Assembly (NCBI RefSeq): GCF_002215215.1
Contig: NZ_CP018632.1
Location: 5,390,501-5,454,500 of the forward strand
DNA length: 64,000 nt
Direction: 5' to 3'
Source: Granulosicoccus antarcticus IMCC3135
GTDB lineage: Bacteria > Pseudomonadota > Gammaproteobacteria > Granulosicoccales > Granulosicoccaceae
How positions within the stretch are numbered: position 1 is the stretch's first letter; every line of letters begins with the position of its first letter. The notes under the pieces are model-generated. The model saw nothing but the letters and a program-made list of their open reading frames with translations. It made no database searches and was not told the origin of the DNA. Shown piece by piece: positions 1 to 8,856 of this stretch. The translations under genes and the position numbers were made by a program.

Positions 1-1937
1 CGGACAACTAGCAATGAGGTGTAATCCGTCACCAAACCATGCTGCAATGCCAGATCAGTAATTCCTTGTTTACTATCTTCGGTAACTCCGAGCAGATCTT
101 GCTGATCCTGCAAACTTTTGATACTGGCAAAAGCCCACAGTCTTTCCAGCTCCGGATTCGAGATGGAATTTTCGGGAAATACCAGCTGCGAGACATAGTG
201 TTTTGTTTCACCGGATATATCAGCATTCAAAGTGACATTTGCAACTCCAGCCCCGGAATATTTTCCCATGATAATCAGTTGCTCACCCCTGTAGATTCGA
301 CTGAACTTGTCAGGCGTCAGATCCCTGGTACGAATTCCATCGATGCTCAAATCAACATTGTGTAATGCTTCATGCGTTACCTTGCTCGTTACCTGCAGCA
401 TCAATCCCACCATGTCATCGTCGTTAGACACATTGATGGCAAAACCTTCCGAATGTTTGGTCAGGCCTTCCAGTAATGGACGGTTCGCACTATTGCCCAT
501 AACTGCCGTGAACAAGCGAACATCGACCTTGTCTATCAACTTCAGGAACTGCTTCATTTCAGTCTGACCGACATTAGCCACACCATCGGTGGCCAGCACA
601 ATAGCTGTCGTCCTGTCCTGATCCAGCGACTTGACCGCAGCATGTAAACCATCAAACAGATTCGTTCCGCCGCCTGCACTAATATGATCCAGTTGCTTGA
701 GTGTGCGCTGCACCGCATCTGCTGAAACAGTCTGAAAATTATCCGAAAGACTCTTGGCTCTATCACTGAACAAGATGACCTTGAATCGGTCAGCGGGCTT
801 CAGTGAAGTCAGTGAGCGTTGCACCGCATCAACCAGGGTTGTGAACTTTCCTTGCATTGAACCGGAGGTATCAAGAACGAACAACCAGTCACGACCTTCA
901 GTAATCGGTGCCAGATCAATACCTGGCGTCAAGGTCAACATAAAGGTGCCTGTTGTCGCATCTGGCTCTTTATACGTCACAAGGTCCACAGCGCCAGGCA
1001 GGTTTTCTGCAAGACGCCAATAGACCACGATGTCTCGGTTCAGGGAATAAGCAGCCTTGGAATGAGCTGTTTCTGAGCCATAAGACTCAGCGTAATCAGT
1101 CGCCCGACCAGCGTTCTCAAGCGGTACGATATCATCGGCTAGCAGACGGGCGGACACCTCTTGATCGCTCAGTCCTGTTCCTGTTTGCGTGCCATCACCA
1201 GTTCGACTGTCTATGAGTAGTTCCCATTCGCCACTGTCCAGCTGCGTAATGGCAGCCTGGCCATTAGTGACTCGCATGGCATCAACCGGGTAAGCAGATC
1301 GCAGTCTGAGCTTGAAGCTGAACGCATCGCTGACTGTCTCATTGCGAGACCAGAATTGCTCCTTCACCTCATCGACACCGCCCTCTTCCAGTGGATAGAC
1401 ATAACGTCCCATGGCGTGATCAATGGCACTTCGTTGTAGATAGACCAGTCGTATGCGAACATCCTGGCCGGCTCTGACAGGTGAGACTTCTGCATCGAAA
1501 GTGCGATAACCGTCTTGCTCAACCAAGGCTGACTCATTACCTTGTTGTACTTGTTGATCGTGAATTTTCCTTGCCGCCTGCTTCTCCAGAACTTCTGCGT
1601 GTACCGGCGTGCCATCGATCCAGAAGGTAAATTCCCCCACCGCAGCCTCCTCGGGTACTGGAAAACTGTAGATTGCGGTCAGATCCTGTGAATGAGGGTT
1701 TGAGAATGTCTGGTCTACTTCGGTGACTGCATAGCCGTTCTCGATAATCACCGATACATGTTGTTCTGCCAGCTTCAGTGCCGGACTGCCGTTGTTTGGC
1801 GAAAGTAATCCGGCGGCGCCGGCGAACTGTCCAGTCGTCAAGCCCAAAAGCAGCGTCGCGGCAGCCAGGCACCGTTTGCAAACCCCTGGCAATGTCATTT
1901 TTTTTGTACGAACCAACAATCCTGTTAAATATTTCAT
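1..1937 (-). CDS. VIT and VWA domain protein, exported, 3' end outside window
   Basis: The frame opens at an ATG at 1937 and is still open at base 1, so about 645 residues are visible and the C-terminus is missing. The start is Lys/Arg-rich and is followed by a hydrophobic stretch (AAATLLLGLTTGQFAGA), so a signal peptide is likely. A VIT domain (vault/inter-alpha-trypsin type) spans roughly residues 45-170. A von Willebrand A domain follows, with its metal-site DxSxS motif (LDTSGSMQ) near residue 355 and a second metal-site stretch (LATDGVANVGQ) about 90 residues later. The visible end (VTDYTSLLVV) resembles the close of the VIT-VWA core. Family members are envelope or surface proteins in many proteobacteria; some carry C-terminal sorting signals, which cannot be checked here. 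It is divergent from a TetR-type gene with three shared operators between them, so it is probably that regulator's target. Confidence 0.85.
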   Translation of the reverse strand, partial: MKYLTGLLVRTKKMTLPGVCKRCLAAATLLLGLTTGQFAGAAGLLSPNNGSPALKLAEQHVSVIIENGYAVTEVDQTFSNPHSQDLTAIYSFPVPEEAAVGEFTFWIDGTPVHAEVLEKQAARKIHDQQVQQGNESALVEQDGYRTFDAEVSPVRAGQDVRIRLVYLQRSAIDHAMGRYVYPLEEGGVDEVKEQFWSRNETVSDAFSFKLRLRSAYPVDAMRVTNGQAAITQLDSGEWELLIDSRTGDGTQTGTGLSDQEVSARLLADDIVPLENAGRATDYAESYGSETAHSKAAYSLNRDIVVYWRLAENLPGAVDLVTYKEPDATTGTFMLTLTPGIDLAPITEGRDWLFVLDTSGSMQGKFTTLVDAVQRSLTSLKPADRFKVILFSDRAKSLSDNFQTVSADAVQRTLKQLDHISAGGGTNLFDGLHAAVKSLDQDRTTAIVLATDGVANVGQTEMKQFLKLIDKVDVRLFTAVMGNSANRPLLEGLTKHSEGFAINVSNDDDMVGLMLQVTSKVTHEALHNVDLSIDGIRTRDLTPDKFSRIYRGEQLIIMGKYSGAGVANVTLNADISGETKHYVSQLVFPENSISNPELERLWAFASIKSLQDQQDLLGVTEDSKQGITDLALQHGLVTDYTSLLVV

Positions 1938-1950
1938 GTTCAATTCCAAT

Positions 1951-1967
1951 ATTAAACAACGTTCAAT
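1951..1967 (-). promoter_or_regulatory. Candidate TetR operator, copy 1
   Basis: Read on the minus strand this is ATTGAACGTTGTTTAAT. It matches the two other copies at 2010-2026 and 2043-2059 in all but the two central positions. It lies only 13 bp upstream of the VIT/VWA start, where a bound repressor would block transcription or its start. Confidence 0.55.
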
Positions 1968-2009
1968 TACGGGAGTCGACCGATCTGCGCAGATGTGGCC
2001 AGCGGCTAT

Positions 2010-2026
2010 ATTGAACACTGTTTAAT
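2010..2026 (+). promoter_or_regulatory. Candidate TetR operator, copy 2
   Basis: ATTGAACACTGTTTAAT is a near-perfect palindrome (TTGAACA-N-TGTTTAA, one mismatched pair). It lies between the divergent VIT/VWA and TetR-type genes. Confidence 0.6.
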
Positions 2027-2042
2027 TTAAAATCAAGCGAAT

Positions 2043-2059
2043 TCTGAACAATGTTTAAT
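2043..2059 (+). promoter_or_regulatory. Candidate TetR operator, copy 3
   Basis: TCTGAACAATGTTTAAT matches copy 2 in 14 of 17 positions, including the whole right half. It starts 33 bp (about three helical turns) from copy 2, so dimers bound at the two sites would face the same side of the DNA. It is 78 bp upstream of the regulator's ATG, consistent with autoregulation. Confidence 0.6.
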
Positions 2060-2137
2060 TAATTGTGAGCTTTTCGACAACAACGCTATGCCTTCAGGGT
2101 CGCTATACTTGCACACCATTCACACAAGGCGAATCTG

Positions 2138-2737
2138 ATGGGCCGACGGAGTGATCATAGCCGTGAAGAACTTCAGACACTGATTGTTGAATCGACATTG
2201 GCGCTGGTCAAAGAACACGGCGCATCGAATGTGACGGCACGGCAAATTGCGAAAGCTGTCGGATACACACCCGGAATGCTGTACTCGATTTTCCTCAATC
2301 TTCAGGATATCTTCCAACACGTCAACCAGGTTGGGCTTCATACGCTATACAAGCTCTGCGAAGCCTCACAGAAGAATACCGAGGGGCCTGAAGATGCCAT
2401 CAAGGCCATGGGCATGGCCTACCTGCAATTTGCAGCACAGCATACCCATCAATTTGACCTGATGTTCGCACGTAGTCTGCGAGACGCACCCGCCTCGCCC
2501 TCCTCGCTCAGCAATCAGATACAAGTTCTTTTTCAACTGGTAGAGGCTCAATTACGCACTCTCAAGCCTGGCGCAACAGAGGCCCAGTTGCAGCTGGGGG
2601 CACGTGCACTCTGGTCTGGTGTGCACGGTACTGCGGCTCTACGCCTGTCCAACCAGCTTTACATCGACACACCAAACGCAGATCAGGAAATTGTGGATAT
2701 CCTGGTTTCAAGTTTCGTCAACCAATGGTGCCGATAA
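2138..2737 (+). CDS. TetR/AcrR family transcriptional regulator
   Basis: This is a 199-residue protein of normal TetR length. Residues about 10-60 form the TetR DNA-binding domain: the stretch NVTARQIAKAVGYTPGMLY fits the helix-turn-helix and is followed by the usual aromatic (YSIF) and LQDIF helix. The remainder (about 70-199) is a helical ligand-binding domain of the type with a WHG motif (LWSGVHGTAAL). Start: ATG at 2138. The gene is divergent from the VIT/VWA gene, and three near-identical palindromes lie between them, so it probably represses both itself and that neighbour. Its ligand is unknown. Confidence 0.92.
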   Translation: MGRRSDHSREELQTLIVESTLALVKEHGASNVTARQIAKAVGYTPGMLYSIFLNLQDIFQHVNQVGLHTLYKLCEASQKNTEGPEDAIKAMGMAYLQFAAQHTHQFDLMFARSLRDAPASPSSLSNQIQVLFQLVEAQLRTLKPGATEAQLQLGARALWSGVHGTAALRLSNQLYIDTPNADQEIVDILVSSFVNQWCR

Positions 2738-2753
2738 AGTTCCAGCGCCTTTT

Positions 2754-5700
2754 CTACTTTTCGATCGTGTAGATCAGATCAGCACTACTACCACTACCAC
2801 TCTCAGCCTCCAGAGCCAGCTTGTCCGTCAGCTTGTAGCGCATGTTGAAGGTGTTGATTGCGTCGAACAGACCGATCCCGTAGCTGACATACAGATCCGG
2901 TGTGAGGTATTTGCCAAGCGTGTAGCTGCCACCGGTTGTACCGGGAGGCTGCCCTAATAGAATATAGGACAGGATGCTGGCATCGGGCATCGGCGGATCC
3001 GAGTAGAGCTCCAGTCTCGGGCTCTGTGCGGTACCCTGAATCTTGGCGCCTGCAACTACATCGTACTCTTGTACGGTACGGGCCACCTGCATATCCAGAC
3101 TGGGGTTGTCCACCGGTCCGCCGCTGAACAAGATCCGACCACGCTCCATATCCAGCTGTTGACCATAGATCACGTAATCGCCATTGAGAACGTTGATCGT
3201 ACCCGTGCCGCGAGGCGCAAGTTCTGGAGTTTGCTGAACCCTCAGATCCCCTTCAAGACGGCCGCGGAAATCGCCAGCCTCAACCTCGACACTGTCGCCA
3301 AGAATGATCTGTACGTCCAGGTTGAGCTGACTTGGCGGCGTCTCAGCCTGCTCTCCCTCCTCTGATACGTAAACTACATCAGAAGAAGAACTGACGGTCT
3401 TGATACCCTCATTACCACCATTTGCATTGATATAGGCACTGGGAATGGTGACTTTGCCATTCACTCGCATGCCGGTGTCATCCATTGCAATATCCAGCTC
3501 TGGGCTAATGACGGCCTGCATCAAGGAGGTATTGGCCACCTGATACTGTTCACCGTTTATGCTTATATTGAGCGCCTGGGTGCCCGGATTGATATCTCCT
3601 TCGATGTCTAGCTGCCCCTCACCCGAACTCGACTGTCCCTTGATAAGCATCGTGCCATCAGGATTACCTGTGATGCTGAGTTGCGTGTCTTCGATCAACA
3701 TGGCCGTTTCGGGAATCTCCGCAGTGAAATCAACGAGTGCCAGCTCACCTTCAACCTGCGGTGTCTCAAGTGTGCCACCCAGAGACAGGTTGCTTTTGAG
3801 CGCCCCCGAGACCTGTTGGATTTGCGGGGCAAATGCACTGATCAGGGTCAGATCCGGAAAGTCAGCATCCAGAGTTCCACTCAGATTACCCTCGCCATCA
3901 AGCTCAGAGACAGCCCCCTTCACATTCAGATTACCGAAGTCAGTAAAGGCCGTCGCAAGATCAAAGGTGGCGTCATTATCACGCAAGGTGGCATCAATGC
4001 TTGTCTGCTCGAGTCCAATCTCAACCGGCGAGGTGTCGGCATTGAGCGTCAGCTTGCCTGAATCGAGTACGATTCTGGCTTCTGCATTCACACTCCCATC
4101 AGAGCCTAGCGCAGCTGTCGCATCAGCATTGAGCTCGGTCTCCACCAGCAGTCCGGGCGGCAGATATGCCTCTGCCAACTCCGGTGAAAGCCCGCTGATA
4201 CTTAACGTTGCATTCGAGTCACCTTCGGCAAGCCAGTTGCCCAGAAGGCAAATATTACCGAGCTTGTCGCTATTATCGAGGCACAACTGCGCGACGTCCG
4301 CCTTTTGTGCATTAGCGCTGATGGCGACGGGTTCTCGCAAACCCCAATTACCCGCAGGTGTGTTTTCAAGCTGCAATGATGACAAGAATCCGTTCCAGGT
4401 ATCGGACTCATAGCCACCGTCAAGTTGCGTGACAAGATCGCCTTGATCTGTTTCAGCCGACAATACAAGACTGTGTTTAGTTTGTGTCCCTTGACCATCA
4501 AGCTTGATGTCGCTGATTTCCTGCCCGCCTGCTGTAATACCGGAGGCCTCGATAGCCAGGGTCGATACCACGCTTGCTGCAAGGCCGCCATCCACACTGA
4601 AGTCCAGTTTACTGACACTGTTTTCTGCATAAACGACGTTATTTGCACTACCACTGGCATTGAGCATCGGTGCCTCTTTGCTGCCGGAGATATTGCCCGA
4701 CATCGAAATCGCACCCGCCAACTCTGGCATCAAAGTGCCAAGATCAGGACTGTCAAGCTCAAAATCCAGTGCGATCTGATCATCAATTTGACCATTTGCA
4801 TCAAGTTGAGAAGGACCATGGGTCACAATCAGATTGTCGATGTTCAGCTTTTCACCATCCAGCCTGACACTGCCACTACCGGCCAGGGGTTGCTCACGCA
4901 GGCGACCTGACAACTGATTGATCTGGGCAGTGAGCTGTGGGCCACTATCGCTTATCTGCCCTTTTGAGCTGACATCCAGATTGATGCGACCCGGAAACTC
5001 ACTCCACTGCTCGCCCGGGTTGATACCCTCAGTCACAAGCTCGACATCCCAGTCAGGCTGATTCTCCCAACTGGCCGTACCACTGGCAGCGATGGTGCCA
5101 TCAAGGGTCTGGCCTTGTACTTCAAAATTGCTGAGCTCGGTTGCCGATCCATCCAGAGAGACAGTCCATTGACCTTCAGGAATAGCTTCACCGTCGACAC
5201 TCGTATTGAGGCTTGCCTTGAATTTCTCGAGCGAACCCTTCACATCAAAGCTACCGGTGGGGCTGGTAAATTGTGGTTCGCCTTCCAGCGGCCAGCTCAA
5301 GGCTTGCCACTGGCCCTGGATATCGCCCTCCAGTGTGGCAAAAGCGAGCTGGCCTGATGCCGACAGCTCACCGCCGTTCTCACTCAGCCTGACGATCAGC
5401 GAGCGGATATCGAGCATCTCGGTCGAGCCATTGACATCAGCATCAACAGTGACTGGACCGGTTTCGGTTGTTGTCACATTTACTGTCGCCTGCGCCTCGT
5501 AAGCATCTGGAGTACCGCTTGATTTCAACGTAATTTGCGGCGTGCCACTCAGAAGCTCTGATAGCGACTCCGGATTCGGCAGACTTGCTTCGACCGAGGC
5601 ATTCCAGGCAGGTGCCTGCATGACATTACTGACCGTCGCTGCAATATCTGCCATCGCAAAGCCTGCGATTTGGTGGTCGATCTGCAACTGTGTCAGGTTG

Positions 5701-6371
5701 CCGACCAGTGTGCCTTTACCTTGCAAAGGTGAAGGCTGAGCGATATCGGCCTGCCAGCTGACAGTCAGGTCCATTGGATAATCACCACTGGTCTGCACCT
5801 TGCCAGCAAGGTGCAACTCACCTTGGGGGGCGATGACGTCCAGATTTTTCAGGTTCACATCTGACTGCTCGGCACTGGCAGCAAGCGCAACAGAACTGAT
5901 CTCAATTGCCGTCTCCTGCCCTGCTGGAAAGATGGCAACGTTAGTCACTGAGATATCAGCAAGGCTGATAGAGACCGGCAAGGAGATGTCCGGTAACTCA
6001 CCACCAGACGAGGTTTCCTCAGGCTCTGCTGCAGACTCTGCCAGATGCACTTCTACGCCATCCAGATGCAATTGATCAACGGCCAGTTCGGAGCCGAACA
6101 AGGCACTCGGTCGCCAATCGAAATCCAGCGCACCGAGTCGAGCCTCAATGCCACCTTCTTGCAGATAATGGAAGCCTCGAACTCGCAACGGACCGATCAA
6201 CTTGCCATCGGCCTCGTCCCACTCCAACGTGCCGGGTGCAAATTTCTTCCCCAACGCCAGCGCTTGTTGAAAACCGCTTTCGGTGCCGACAATCCAGCTA
6301 ATGCCACCGACAATCAACAGGATCAACAGTAACAAGAACAGGCTTGTTCTTTTAAGGATACGTTTAATCAC
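2754..6371 (-). CDS. tamB: Translocation and assembly module protein TamB
   Basis: The 1205-residue protein is close to the usual TamB size (about 1260 in E. coli). It has one N-terminal membrane anchor (FLLLLILLIVGGISWIVG), a long run of repetitive beta-strand sequence, and the conserved C-terminal TamB domain (RGTGTINVLNGDYVIYGQ, then MERGRILFSGGPVDNP). It ends with a hydrophobic/aromatic alternation that fits insertion near the TamA barrel. In known systems TamB spans the periplasm from the inner membrane to TamA and helps outer-membrane protein assembly and phospholipid transport. It starts at a GTG at 6371 that overlaps the tamA stop codon by 4 bp (GTGA), so the two are translationally coupled. 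Confidence 0.95.
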   Translation of the reverse strand: MIKRILKRTSLFLLLLILLIVGGISWIVGTESGFQQALALGKKFAPGTLEWDEADGKLIGPLRVRGFHYLQEGGIEARLGALDFDWRPSALFGSELAVDQLHLDGVEVHLAESAAEPEETSSGGELPDISLPVSISLADISVTNVAIFPAGQETAIEISSVALAASAEQSDVNLKNLDVIAPQGELHLAGKVQTSGDYPMDLTVSWQADIAQPSPLQGKGTLVGNLTQLQIDHQIAGFAMADIAATVSNVMQAPAWNASVEASLPNPESLSELLSGTPQITLKSSGTPDAYEAQATVNVTTTETGPVTVDADVNGSTEMLDIRSLIVRLSENGGELSASGQLAFATLEGDIQGQWQALSWPLEGEPQFTSPTGSFDVKGSLEKFKASLNTSVDGEAIPEGQWTVSLDGSATELSNFEVQGQTLDGTIAASGTASWENQPDWDVELVTEGINPGEQWSEFPGRINLDVSSKGQISDSGPQLTAQINQLSGRLREQPLAGSGSVRLDGEKLNIDNLIVTHGPSQLDANGQIDDQIALDFELDSPDLGTLMPELAGAISMSGNISGSKEAPMLNASGSANNVVYAENSVSKLDFSVDGGLAASVVSTLAIEASGITAGGQEISDIKLDGQGTQTKHSLVLSAETDQGDLVTQLDGGYESDTWNGFLSSLQLENTPAGNWGLREPVAISANAQKADVAQLCLDNSDKLGNICLLGNWLAEGDSNATLSISGLSPELAEAYLPPGLLVETELNADATAALGSDGSVNAEARIVLDSGKLTLNADTSPVEIGLEQTSIDATLRDNDATFDLATAFTDFGNLNVKGAVSELDGEGNLSGTLDADFPDLTLISAFAPQIQQVSGALKSNLSLGGTLETPQVEGELALVDFTAEIPETAMLIEDTQLSITGNPDGTMLIKGQSSSGEGQLDIEGDINPGTQALNISINGEQYQVANTSLMQAVISPELDIAMDDTGMRVNGKVTIPSAYINANGGNEGIKTVSSSSDVVYVSEEGEQAETPPSQLNLDVQIILGDSVEVEAGDFRGRLEGDLRVQQTPELAPRGTGTINVLNGDYVIYGQQLDMERGRILFSGGPVDNPSLDMQVARTVQEYDVVAGAKIQGTAQSPRLELYSDPPMPDASILSYILLGQPPGTTGGSYTLGKYLTPDLYVSYGIGLFDAINTFNMRYKLTDKLALEAESGSGSSADLIYTIEK

Positions 6372-8179
6372 AAGTCAGATCCGATTGTCAGATGCAGGCG
6401 GAACTGTTTGCCTGGTGGTCTGTCCAGCGCATGCCCCAAATCCAGACGAACCGGACCGATGGGCGAGCGCCAATGAAGGCCGAGGCCAACACCACGCTTG
6501 TAATCCGGCTTGTCATCGAAGGCGTCACCGATATCCGCAAAAGCGGCAACACTCCATTTTTCAGTAAAAGGTATTTCATATTCGAGACTGCTCTCGAGCA
6601 GATTTTTACCGCCGACAACATCATCGCCAACTGTGGGACCGATGTCGTTATAACCGTAACCACGAACACTTTTGTCACCACCGGTAAAAAAGCGTAACGA
6701 TGTCGGCAGCTTGTCGAAGTCTGTGACCGAGGTGGTTCCAGCAGCGCCACGGGCAATCAGGCGAGTTGAGTTGGCAAACGAATAAATCCACTTGCCACTG
6801 ACCATTGGCTGAATGAAACTGGTGTCAGACAGCACGCCTTCACCAGCACCACGAACACTGAACTGAATCAGCGTACCGTAGGTGGGGTAGATTCGTTTAT
6901 CCATTTCCGCAGGAAAGGTACGTGTCCACTCAGCACTGGGGATCAGAAGCTTGCTGGTATCCTCCCCGCCCGATACCTCAAAGCGCTCTACCAGGTAATC
7001 CAGCGAATAGGTTTTCATCCAGAGTCCGTCCCTGTGACGATAGTAACCGCCGACGCTGGCCGAGGTGTAATTGTTATTGTCCGAGTGTTCATCTTCAAGC
7101 GAGCCACGGATGCCCCAGGAATCAGTACGCGGATCGCTACCAGGAATAACGTAATCCCCTGCTATACCGTACTTGTACTCAGCGAGAAGAACTTCGCCTG
7201 TAAAATGGTGGCCTGCTTCATTGATTCGACGTCGTGTAACACCTGCCTTGACTCTGGCTCCTGTGTCCGTGCCGTAACCTGCACCGAACGTATAACGCGT
7301 CGGGTTACGTGCGCTGAGATTAACGACAACGGGTATCTCATGATCTGCATTGGCATTTTGTGGTGAAACGTCGAGGGTCACCTCTTCGTAATATTCGGTA
7401 TTACTCAGATCTCCCTGCAGTTGCTGAAGATCCCCTGCCAGGAAAGCCTGCCCGGGCTCGATATCCGAGAAGCGCCCGAGCATGGCTTCACTTAACCAGG
7501 GTTTGTCCTGATTGAAGCTCACCTCGCCAAGGAAATACCGTATGCCACTGTCAAAATGCAATATGACGCTTGCTTCATAGTTCTTCAGATCAATACGAAT
7601 CGCGCCTTTCTCTAGCTTCGCATCAAAATAACCACGTTGCGAGGCAAGCACCTGAAAGGACTGTTTGAGCGACTCGTAATTTTCATGTAGCAATGGATCT
7701 CCAACCTTGAGTGATGAGTTCTGGGTCGCATCGGTAAACTCCGAATCATCCTTTGCCTCTCCAGTAACTTCAATGTCAACCGTCTTTATCACAATGCGAT
7801 CACCAGTTTTGATCGCGTAACTCGCCTTCCAGACGTCATCGATCAAGTCGAGGGTGGGCGTAACCGCTGGTCGATAATAGCCGTAAGGGGCCAGAGCCTG
7901 ACGGATCTTCTCATCTGCTTGCCCATGCAAATAGCGCAAACGTCCCGCACTCGGAGCCGTCTTTTTATTGAAGGGGTAAAGCGGCAGAAAACCACGTACA
8001 TTACTGAGCAGCTCGTCCTTGACACCGGTTATCGAAACGGCAACGGTGGCTGAGGTGTCAGCCTGAGCCAGCACCGCAGGGGCTTGGAGCAACAGCAAAG
8101 CCAGTGCTGTGTTTCTGACAGCCTCTAATATGACCCGGCCTTGAGTCCACCGAGTGTATAACCGTTTTGTTTGGCGCAC
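6368..8179 (-). CDS. tamA: Outer membrane assembly factor TamA (Omp85 family)
   Basis: This is an Omp85-family outer-membrane barrel with N-terminal POTRA domains (roughly residues 45-250) and a C-terminal 16-strand barrel. The conserved Omp85 loop motif is visible (VRGYGYNDIGP), and the final strand ends in a short hydrophobic tail (LTIGSDL). I chose the GTG at 8179 (603 residues), which leads into a signal peptide ending near VLAQA. The frame extends upstream to a TTG at 8257 (629 residues), but that start has no good ribosome site and adds a non-signal-like leader. It pairs with the overlapping tamB downstream. Confidence 0.93.
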   Translation of the reverse strand: MRQTKRLYTRWTQGRVILEAVRNTALALLLLQAPAVLAQADTSATVAVSITGVKDELLSNVRGFLPLYPFNKKTAPSAGRLRYLHGQADEKIRQALAPYGYYRPAVTPTLDLIDDVWKASYAIKTGDRIVIKTVDIEVTGEAKDDSEFTDATQNSSLKVGDPLLHENYESLKQSFQVLASQRGYFDAKLEKGAIRIDLKNYEASVILHFDSGIRYFLGEVSFNQDKPWLSEAMLGRFSDIEPGQAFLAGDLQQLQGDLSNTEYYEEVTLDVSPQNANADHEIPVVVNLSARNPTRYTFGAGYGTDTGARVKAGVTRRRINEAGHHFTGEVLLAEYKYGIAGDYVIPGSDPRTDSWGIRGSLEDEHSDNNNYTSASVGGYYRHRDGLWMKTYSLDYLVERFEVSGGEDTSKLLIPSAEWTRTFPAEMDKRIYPTYGTLIQFSVRGAGEGVLSDTSFIQPMVSGKWIYSFANSTRLIARGAAGTTSVTDFDKLPTSLRFFTGGDKSVRGYGYNDIGPTVGDDVVGGKNLLESSLEYEIPFTEKWSVAAFADIGDAFDDKPDYKRGVGLGLHWRSPIGPVRLDLGHALDRPPGKQFRLHLTIGSDL

Positions 8180-8490
8180 GCCTGTTCCGTCGTTGCAGTG
8201 TCGGAGGAAATTGAATGATAAAGGCCCCGATACTGGAGTCCAAGTGGTGTGAATCAAGCACCGCGAATTCTAACGATGCACAAGCTGTATCTTCACACTT
8301 TTTTACCATGTTATCTCATACGTGAACTGTATGGCATCAGATTGAAATATAGAGCATTTAGCGGCGGATCCATGCGGTACTTGATACTTTGCGAACCAAG
8401 GCTTGTTCCGGCCCCAAAAACACGGCCAAACACGCTCCTTGAAAGAAAACAGAAGCGCTGTGGATTGCCAGCAGGTGAGATCAGAAAATC
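8180..8490. other. Non-coding stretch between tamA and the helicase partner gene
   Basis: I see no convincing gene here. It should hold the tamA promoter (minus strand) and the end of the 8491-8856 gene. A 6-bp hairpin (8476-8493, TGAGAT/ATCTCA) overlaps that gene's stop codon but has no T-run, so it is a weak terminator candidate. Confidence 0.4.
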
Positions 8491-8856
8491 TCAGCCGCGA
8501 TCACCATCAAGCAGCTCTCTGAGCAATGCCATCTCCACTTCCAGAGCATCAGTTTCGCCGGCCTGACGAGCGCTTACAGACGCATCCAGTACGGTAATGA
8601 CCTCATCTGCCAGTTCGTCTGACAAGGTGCCGTTGACAACAAGTTTGTTCAATTGTGGCCAGCGCGCCACGGCAAAAGCACGCAGCTGACGATAGACACC
8701 ATAGGCAGGTAGCGGCCCATCGTAGGCACGGGCAAGTGCTACAGCCACCCTGCGCCACTGCAGGCTTTCAGGCAATTGCACGCTGGCGACATCAACCAGT
8801 ATCTTGAAACGCAGCTGGTCCCAATCGAACTGACGCCCATCACGCATCTCACTCAT
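8491..8856 (-). CDS. Hypothetical protein coupled to the upstream helicase
   Basis: I do not recognise this 121-residue protein. It is soluble and mostly helical by composition, has no signal peptide or metal-binding motif, and ends in an acidic Leu/Glu-rich helix (ALEVEMALLRELLDGDRG). I chose the ATG at 8856, which overlaps the helicase stop by 8 bp (ATGAGTGA) and so is probably made by translational coupling; the frame extends upstream to 8898. The overlap suggests it works with the helicase, perhaps as an accessory subunit, but that is inference. Confidence 0.75.
   Translation of the reverse strand: MSEMRDGRQFDWDQLRFKILVDVASVQLPESLQWRRVAVALARAYDGPLPAYGVYRQLRAFAVARWPQLNKLVVNGTLSDELADEVITVLDASVSARQAGETDALEVEMALLRELLDGDRG

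Noticed and set aside
3559-4413. 284-codon open frame on the plus strand
   Set aside because: Antisense to tamB, Ser/Pro-rich low-complexity product, no ribosome site.
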